From JANMMJ01 sp964543235 (GTDB lineage: Bacteria > Pseudomonadota > Alphaproteobacteria > Rhizobiales > Aestuariivirgaceae), in NCBI GenBank assembly GCA_964543235.1, contig CAZIXE010000073.1, forward strand, positions 1 through 18,107: 18,107 bases of DNA. Direction: 5' to 3'. A program made the translations under genes and the position numbers. Below the pieces are notes generated by a model. It did no database searches and was not told the DNA's origin. It worked only from the letters and a program-made list of their open reading frames with translations. Positions 13,030-18,107 of this stretch are shown one piece after another. Numbering within the stretch: position 1 is the stretch's first letter; every line of letters begins with the position of its first letter.

Positions 13030-13917
13030 ATGAGGATCGCAAGTCTTCGCACGTTGCTGGGTTTGGCGGGAACGCTGGGAACCGCCGCCGCGGCCCATGC
13101 CGCGGAAGGCCAGCCGGAACCGTGGCAGATCGGGTTGCAGGGCGGGGTAACGCCGGTGGCCGCAAGTATCCATGCCTTTCACGATGGCCTGCTGCTGCCC
13201 ATTATTACTGTGATCACCATGTTCGTGCTGGCGCTGCTCATCTATGTGATGGTGAGATTCAATGCCAAGGCGAATCCGGTCCCGTCGAAGACCACCCACA
13301 ACACGCTGGTCGAAGTGCTCTGGACGGTCATACCGATCCTGATTCTCGTGGTCATCGCCGTTCCCTCTTTCCGCCTCCTCTATCTTCAGCGCAACATTCC
13401 TGCTGCCGACATGACCATCAAGGTGATCGGCAACCCGAGCTGGAACTGGACCTATGAGTATCCCGACTTCGGCGTCGACGCCGAAGGTGCCGCCCAGGTG
13501 TCCTTCACCGCCTTCATGAAACCTGAAGAGGAAGCCCGGGCTGCCGGTGAGCCCTATCTTTTGGCTACGGACGTTCCTGTTGTCGTGCCGGTAAACAAGG
13601 TCGTGAAGCTGATTGTGACCTCGGACCCCGACGGAATCATTCATGCCTGGACCGTGCCATCCTTCGGCCTGAAGATCGACGCCATCCCCGGCCGCCTGAA
13701 CGAGGACTGGTTCCAGGCCACCAAAGAGGGCGTCTATTACGGCCAATGTTCCGAACTCTGCGGCAAGGACCACGCCTACATGCCGATCGAGGTGCGTGTC
13801 GTCTCGGAGGCCGACTTCAACGCCTGGGCCGAGAAGGTGAAGACCGCGGGTGCCGAGGAAGGCCGCAAATTTCTCCTCGCCATGCTGAAGGCCAAGGGCC
13901 AGCTGGCGCAGAACTGA
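13030..13917 (+). CDS. coxB: Cytochrome c oxidase subunit II (295 aa)
   Basis: This subunit receives electrons from cytochrome c and holds the binuclear CuA centre on the periplasmic side of the inner membrane. The CuA ligands are all present: H205, C240, E242, C244, H248 and M251 in HAWTVP and CSELCGKDHAYM. A signal peptide (about 1-24) precedes two membrane helices (about 55-76 and 97-115); the aromatic electron-entry patch is WNWTYEYPDF (138-147). The start at 13030 has AAGGGG (13019-13024) upstream. It is the first gene of the operon, 21 bases before coxA. No C-terminal cytochrome c domain is fused, so this is an aa3 type, not caa3. Confidence 0.96.
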   Translation: MRIASLRTLLGLAGTLGTAAAAHAAEGQPEPWQIGLQGGVTPVAASIHAFHDGLLLPIITVITMFVLALLIYVMVRFNAKANPVPSKTTHNTLVEVLWTVIPILILVVIAVPSFRLLYLQRNIPAADMTIKVIGNPSWNWTYEYPDFGVDAEGAAQVSFTAFMKPEEEARAAGEPYLLATDVPVVVPVNKVVKLIVTSDPDGIIHAWTVPSFGLKIDAIPGRLNEDWFQATKEGVYYGQCSELCGKDHAYMPIEVRVVSEADFNAWAEKVKTAGAEEGRKFLLAMLKAKGQLAQN

Positions 13918-13938
13918 TAACGACAAGGTCGACAAGCA

Positions 13939-15600
13939 ATGGCAAACGCAGCAACTGCTCACGCGCATAACGACGATCACGGCCATCCCACGGGCTGGAA
14001 GCGTTACGTCTATTCCACCAACCACAAGGACATCGGCATGATGTACCTGTGGTTCGCCATCATTGCCGGAGTCATTGGCGGCATCCTGTCGGTATATATG
14101 CGCCTCGAACTGTCTCAGCCGGGCATCCAGTACTTCCACGGCCTGGCCAGCATGGTCTATGGCGCCGAGGGCGATGCCGCCCTGGATCAGGGCAAGCACA
14201 TGTTCAATGTGTTTGTCACCGCGCACGGGCTGCTCATGATCTTCTTCATGGTCATGCCCGCCATGATCGGCGGTTTTGGCAACTGGTTTGTGCCGATCAT
14301 GATCGGTGCGCCGGACATGGCCTTCCCGCGCATGAACAACGTCTCCTTCTGGTTGCTGCCGCCGGCCATCCTTCTGCTCATCATCTCGATGTTTGTCGAA
14401 GGTCCGCCCGGCGCCCATGGCGTCGGCGGCGGCTGGACCATCTATCCGCCCCTGTCGTCATTCGCCGGCCATCCCGGGCCGGCCATGGACTTTGCCATTC
14501 TCTCGCTGCACCTCGCCGGTGCCTCGTCCATCCTCGGGGCCATCAACTTCATCACGACCATCTTCAACATGCGCGCCCCCGGCATGACGCTGCACAAGAT
14601 GCCGCTGTTCGTGTGGTCGATCCTGGTCACCGTCTTCCTGTTGCTGCTGGCGCTGCCGGTTCTGGCTGGCGCCATCACCATGTTGCTCACCGACCGCAAT
14701 TTCGGCACCGCATTCTTCGTCTCGGCCAAGGGCGGTGACCCGGTGTTGTTCCAGCACCTGTTCTGGTTCTTCGGGCATCCCGAGGTGTACATCCTCATCC
14801 TGCCGGGTTTCGGCATCGTCTCGCAGATCGTCTCGACCTTCTCGAAGAAGCCGGTCTTCGGCTATCTCGGCATGGCCTATGCCATGGTGGCGATCGGTGT
14901 CGTCGGTTTCATCGTCTGGGCGCACCACATGTACACCGTGGGCATGGATGCCGATACCCAGGCCTATTTTGTTGCCGCCACCATGATCATCGCGGTGCCG
15001 ACCGGCGTTAAGATCTTTTCCTGGATTGCCACGATGTGGGGCGGCTCGATCGAGTTCCGCGCCCCCATGCTGTGGGCCCTGGGCTTCATCTTCCTGTTCA
15101 CGGTTGGCGGCGTCACCGGCGTCGTGCTCGCCAATGCCGGCGTCGACCGCTCGCTGCATGACACCTATTACGTGGTGGCGCACTTCCACTACGTGCTGTC
15201 GCTCGGCGCGGTCTTTGCGATCTTCGGCGCCTGGTACTTCTGGTTCCCGAAGATGACCGGCTACCTGTACAACGAAGCCGTCGCCAAGTTGCACTTTTGG
15301 GTGTCGTTCGTCGGCGTGAATCTGCTGTTCTTCCCGCAGCACTTCCTTGGCCTCTCGGGCATGCCGCGCCGCTACATCGACTATCCCGAGGCCTTCGCCG
15401 GCTGGAACCACATCTCCTCGATCGGTTCCTACATTTCCGCCCTTGGCGTCGTGATCTTCCTCTATGGCCTGGTGACGGCCTATGCCGCCAAGAGGAAGGC
15501 AGCCGACAACCCCTGGGGCGAAGGGGCGACGACACTGGAGTGGACCTTGCCATCGCCGCCGCCGTTCCACCAGTTCAACACCCTGCCGGTGATCAAGTAG
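13939..15600 (+). CDS. coxA: Cytochrome c oxidase subunit I (553 aa)
   Basis: The catalytic subunit reduces O2 to water and pumps protons. It has 12 membrane helices and every key residue: heme a ligands H96 (TAHGLLMIFF) and H417, heme a3 ligand H415 (VVAHFHYVL), CuB ligands H280, H329 and H330, and the cross-linked Y284 in GHPEVY. The D-channel residues (N115 region, D126, E282) and K-channel residue K358 are present, placing it in the A1 class of heme-copper oxidases. The ATG at 13939 follows a modest AAGG (13925-13928). It ends 4 bases before ctaB. Confidence 0.97.
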   Translation: MANAATAHAHNDDHGHPTGWKRYVYSTNHKDIGMMYLWFAIIAGVIGGILSVYMRLELSQPGIQYFHGLASMVYGAEGDAALDQGKHMFNVFVTAHGLLMIFFMVMPAMIGGFGNWFVPIMIGAPDMAFPRMNNVSFWLLPPAILLLIISMFVEGPPGAHGVGGGWTIYPPLSSFAGHPGPAMDFAILSLHLAGASSILGAINFITTIFNMRAPGMTLHKMPLFVWSILVTVFLLLLALPVLAGAITMLLTDRNFGTAFFVSAKGGDPVLFQHLFWFFGHPEVYILILPGFGIVSQIVSTFSKKPVFGYLGMAYAMVAIGVVGFIVWAHHMYTVGMDADTQAYFVAATMIIAVPTGVKIFSWIATMWGGSIEFRAPMLWALGFIFLFTVGGVTGVVLANAGVDRSLHDTYYVVAHFHYVLSLGAVFAIFGAWYFWFPKMTGYLYNEAVAKLHFWVSFVGVNLLFFPQHFLGLSGMPRRYIDYPEAFAGWNHISSIGSYISALGVVIFLYGLVTAYAAKRKAADNPWGEGATTLEWTLPSPPPFHQFNTLPVIK

Positions 15601-15604
15601 TGGC

Positions 15605-16561
15605 ATGAGCGACTTTCGCGCCGATATTGCCGGCCGTCCCGTAGCTGCCGCTGGCGGCGAGGGCACAGCCGGCGATTACTTCGCACTGCTGAAGCCGCGC
15701 GTCATGTCGCTGGTCGTCTTCACGGCGCTGGTGGGTCTGGTCGCGGCCCCCGGCCATATCCATCCCTGGCTCGGTCTCATCGCCATCCTTGCCATCGCCG
15801 TGGGCGCTGGTGCGGCCGGCGCCCTCAACATGTGGCTCGACGCCGACATCGACGCCGTCATGCGGCGCACGTCCAGGCGCCCGGTGCCGCGCGGTGCCAT
15901 CCAGCCCGGCGAGGCGCTGGGCTTCGGCCTGACGCTTGCCATCGCTTCGGTCCTGCTGCTCGGCTTGTTCGTCAACTGGGTGGCGGCAGCACTGCTTGCT
16001 TTCACCATCTTCTTTTATGTCGTGATCTACACGCTGTGGCTCAAGCGCTGGACGCCGCAGAACATCGTAATCGGCGGTGCGGCTGGCGCCTTTCCACCCA
16101 TCATCGGCTGGGCCGCAGTAACCGGAACCGTCGATCTCGGCGCCATCGCCCTGTTCCTGATCATTTTCGTGTGGACGCCGCCGCACTTCTGGGCGCTGGC
16201 CCTTTGGAAGAACGTCAGTGACGATTATGCACGGGCCGGTGTCCCCATGCTGCCCGTGGTGGCTGGCGCCGATGAGACCCGCCGCCAGATCCTGATCTAC
16301 GCGTTGCTGTTGCTGCCGGTCACGCTGCTGCCGTCCGCAGTCGGGGCAGCGGGCCTCCTCTATGTCGCAACCGCGGCGCTTCTCACCTGCGTCTTCGTGG
16401 CTCACGCGTATCGTGTCTATCGGCTTCGCGAAGGCGCCGGCGCCGAGCGGGCATTGAAGAGGCTGTTCGGCTATTCGATCACATGGCTCTTCCTGGTCTA
16501 TGCCGCCTTGCTGGTGGAACGCCTCGCCGGCCTTCCGGCCCTGCCGCCGGTGCTCGGATGA
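15605..16561 (+). CDS. ctaB: Protoheme IX farnesyltransferase, heme O synthase (318 aa)
   Basis: This inner-membrane UbiA-type prenyltransferase adds a farnesyl group to heme b to give heme O, the precursor of the heme A used by CoxA. The two Asp-rich motifs are visible: N75-xxx-D79-xxx-D83 in NMWLDADIDAVMRRT, and DDYARAGVPMLP later in the chain. About eight to nine membrane helices and 318 residues are normal. It begins 4 bases after coxA and its TGA overlaps the next ATG by 4 bases, so translation is probably coupled. It is also called cyoE or coxE in other species. Confidence 0.95.
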   Translation: MSDFRADIAGRPVAAAGGEGTAGDYFALLKPRVMSLVVFTALVGLVAAPGHIHPWLGLIAILAIAVGAGAAGALNMWLDADIDAVMRRTSRRPVPRGAIQPGEALGFGLTLAIASVLLLGLFVNWVAAALLAFTIFFYVVIYTLWLKRWTPQNIVIGGAAGAFPPIIGWAAVTGTVDLGAIALFLIIFVWTPPHFWALALWKNVSDDYARAGVPMLPVVAGADETRRQILIYALLLLPVTLLPSAVGAAGLLYVATAALLTCVFVAHAYRVYRLREGAGAERALKRLFGYSITWLFLVYAALLVERLAGLPALPPVLG

Positions 16562-16719
16562 CGGCGCCCGTGACCAGGACACCGTTCGGACCCGAAGACA
16601 TGGCGCGCCGCCGCAAGCGGGCGATCGCCATGGCGCTGGTGCTCGTGGCGCTGGTCGTCATGTTTTTCGTGACCACGCTCGTGCGCCTGGGCGGCAGCGT
16701 CGCGGAGCGGAGCTTCTGA
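16558..16719 (+). CDS. coxF: Small membrane protein CoxF-like (53 aa)
   Basis: This 53-residue protein starts at the ATG overlapping the ctaB stop (ATGA). It has a short N-terminal part with FGPEDMARRRKRA and one membrane helix (about 23-42, AIAMALVLVALVVMFFVTTL). The small gene between the farnesyltransferase and CtaG genes corresponds in place and form to coxF of Bradyrhizobium coxBAEFGC operons. Its role in oxidase assembly or as a small subunit is not established. The basic stretch before the helix predicts the N-terminus in the cytoplasm. It ends 1 base before ctaG. Confidence 0.82.
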   Translation: MTAPVTRTPFGPEDMARRRKRAIAMALVLVALVVMFFVTTLVRLGGSVAERSF

Positions 16720-16720
16720 C

Positions 16721-17305
16721 ATGACCGGCCCCGCCAAACGCAGGAACATCAGGACCGCAACACTGGCCGCCGGCGTCGCCCTCGGTATGGCCGGCCTGTC
16801 CTATGCCTCGGTACCGCTCTATGCGCTGTTCTGCCAGGTCACCGGATTTGGCGGCACCACGCGGCGCGCCGAAGCCGCGCCGGCCGAGGTGCTCGATCGC
16901 CTGGTAACTGTGCGTTTCGATTCTAACGCGGCCGGTGGTCTCGGCTGGAATTTCCGGCCGGAGCAGCTTGAGATGACACTGCGGCTCGGCGCGGAGGGCC
17001 TTGCCCACTATCGCGCCACGAACCTTTCCGGCCGTACCGTCACCGGCAGCGCGATCTTCAACGTGACACCCGATTCCGCCGGGGCCTACTTCAACAAGAT
17101 CCAGTGCTTCTGCTTCACCGAGCAGACGCTGCAGCCGGGAGAAAGCATGGACTTCCCGGTGGTGTTCTTCGTCGATCCCGCCATGGCGGACGATCCCGAT
17201 CTCGCACATGTGAACACCATCACGCTGTCCTATACGTTCTATCCGGTGGACAAACCCGACACGCTTTCCGAGGCGGCCTCGCCTGGCAAGCCGATAACCA
17301 ACTAG
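16721..17305 (+). CDS. ctaG: Cytochrome c oxidase assembly protein CtaG/Cox11 (194 aa)
   Basis: This copper chaperone delivers Cu to the CuB site of subunit I. One N-terminal membrane helix (about 12-35) with SYASVPLYALFCQVTGFGGT anchors a periplasmic immunoglobulin-like domain. The copper-binding pair is C129 and C131 in QCFCF, and C38 just after the helix is also conserved. Length is typical. It begins one base after coxF and is followed by a 24-base gap to coxC. Confidence 0.95.
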   Translation: MTGPAKRRNIRTATLAAGVALGMAGLSYASVPLYALFCQVTGFGGTTRRAEAAPAEVLDRLVTVRFDSNAAGGLGWNFRPEQLEMTLRLGAEGLAHYRATNLSGRTVTGSAIFNVTPDSAGAYFNKIQCFCFTEQTLQPGESMDFPVVFFVDPAMADDPDLAHVNTITLSYTFYPVDKPDTLSEAASPGKPITN

Positions 17306-17329
17306 CACATCGACCGAGGAGCAGGGCAA

Positions 17330-18107
17330 ATGGCCGACGCGCACGCAAAGCACCACGATTACCATCTAGTCGATCCGAGCCCGTGGCCGTTCGTGGGCGC
17401 GGTTGCCGCTTTCATCCTTGCCGTCGGCGCGGTTATCTTCATGCACAACCACGCCAATCCGTGGATCATGCTGATCGGTTTTGCCGGTGTCCTCTACACC
17501 ATGTTCATGTGGTGGCGCGATGTCATCAAGGAGGCCCACTCCGGCGATCACACACCGGTCGTAAGCCTGCATCTGCGCTATGGCATGCTGCTGTTCATCG
17601 CCTCCGAAGTCATGTTCTTCGTGGCCTGGTTCTGGGCGTTCTTCGATGCCAGCCTGTTCGCCGATGAACCCATTCAGGCCGCCCGCGTCGCTGCGACCGG
17701 TGGCGTCTGGCCTCCGCAGGGCATCGAGGTGTTCAACCCCTGGCATCTGCCGCTGGTCAATACCCTGATCCTGCTGACATCAGGCACCACAGTGACCTGG
17801 GCCCACCATGCCCTGCTGAACAATGACCGCAACGGTCTCAAATGGGGCCTGGCGCTCACCATCATTCTGGGCATGCTGTTCACCGCCATCCAGGCCTACG
17901 AATACGCCCACGCCGCCTTTGCCTTCAGCCGCGACAGCGAGACCGGAACGGGCAACATCTACGGCTCGACATTTTTCATGGCGACCGGCTTCCACGGCTT
18001 CCACGTCATTGTCGGAACCCTCTTCCTCATCGTCTGCTTCTTCCGGGCGCTCAAGGGCCACTTCACGCCCCAGCAGCACTTCGGCTTCGAGGCGGCGGCC
18101 TGGTACT
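17330..18107 (+). CDS. coxC: Cytochrome c oxidase subunit III, 3' end outside window
   Basis: This is the third core subunit, with no redox centre, which stabilises proton uptake into subunit I. The visible 259 residues begin MADAHAKHHDYHLVDPSPWP and include the conserved E93 in FIASEVMFFVAWFWAFF, WHLPLVNTLILLTSG and GFHGFHVIVGT. Roughly the last 30 residues are missing because the window ends. The ATG at 17330 has GAGGAG (17316-17321) 8 bases upstream, the strongest ribosome binding site of the operon. Some species call it ctaE. Confidence 0.95.
   Translation, partial: MADAHAKHHDYHLVDPSPWPFVGAVAAFILAVGAVIFMHNHANPWIMLIGFAGVLYTMFMWWRDVIKEAHSGDHTPVVSLHLRYGMLLFIASEVMFFVAWFWAFFDASLFADEPIQAARVAATGGVWPPQGIEVFNPWHLPLVNTLILLTSGTTVTWAHHALLNNDRNGLKWGLALTIILGMLFTAIQAYEYAHAAFAFSRDSETGTGNIYGSTFFMATGFHGFHVIVGTLFLIVCFFRALKGHFTPQQHFGFEAAAWY

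Noticed and set aside
12754..14418. A long open frame of about 550 codons on the minus strand across coxB and early coxA
   Set aside because: It is antisense to two certain genes in high-GC DNA, is rich in His, Gly and Asp as such shadows are, and shows no family motif.
14458..15666. A 402-codon open frame antisense to coxA
   Set aside because: Composition is typical of an antisense shadow of a membrane protein gene in GC-rich DNA; no domain is recognisable.
1..18107. CRISPR arrays, tRNA or rRNA genes, insertion sequences
   Set aside because: No regularly spaced repeats, cloverleaf-like tRNA sequence, rRNA signature or transposase was found; the only repeats are the REP-like elements near the left end.

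Overview
The window reads as chromosomal DNA of a GC-rich alphaproteobacterium, most likely of the Hyphomicrobiales (Rhizobiales). The reasons are the coxB-coxA-ctaB-coxF-ctaG-coxC gene order with ialB and tldD running away from it, two small DUF1127 proteins, a GTTC-N7-GTTC LexA box of the alphaproteobacterial type, CTTGAC/CTATAT-like promoters and REP-like palindromes. No RNA gene, insertion sequence or CRISPR array was found. The only incomplete gene is coxC, cut by the right edge.

Layout. (1) 1-1471 is accessory: a DUF559 nuclease-like gene (119-478) lies between two-unit copies of a REP-like palindromic repeat (31-84 and 657-710), with a mirror-image copy at 508-559. It is followed by an uncharacterised Arg/Pro-rich gene (794-1471) whose promoter carries a perfect LexA (SOS) box. 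(2) 1552-4826: a DUF1127 gene diverges from a MocR-type regulator (GntR plus aminotransferase), and glutathione synthesis gene gshA follows. (3) 4827-5479 (minus) is a Phd/YefM-VapC-type toxin-antitoxin operon with a promoter and two palindromic operator candidates. (4) 5703-7003: a LysR regulator diverges from a second DUF1127 gene, repeating the arrangement of block 2. (5) 7007-12705 (minus) is a tightly packed run: ialB, tldD, a HAD hydrolase, a MATE exporter and two DUF937 proteins. (6) 13030-18107 (plus) is the aa3 cytochrome c oxidase operon.

How they work together. Block 6 encodes subunits II, I and III plus the heme O synthase and copper chaperone needed to build a proton-pumping terminal oxidase. 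Block 5 has start-stop contacts suggesting co-transcription of at least tldD through the DUF937 pair. The two DUF937 proteins share a short amphipathic peptide, repeated up to five times in one and placed at the extreme C-terminus of the other, after a strongly basic tail.

The best candidates for undescribed biology are the LexA-box-controlled 225-residue protein, the DUF559 gene bracketed by structured repeats, the DUF937 pair with the shared peptide, and the repeated pattern of DUF1127 diverging from a transcription factor.
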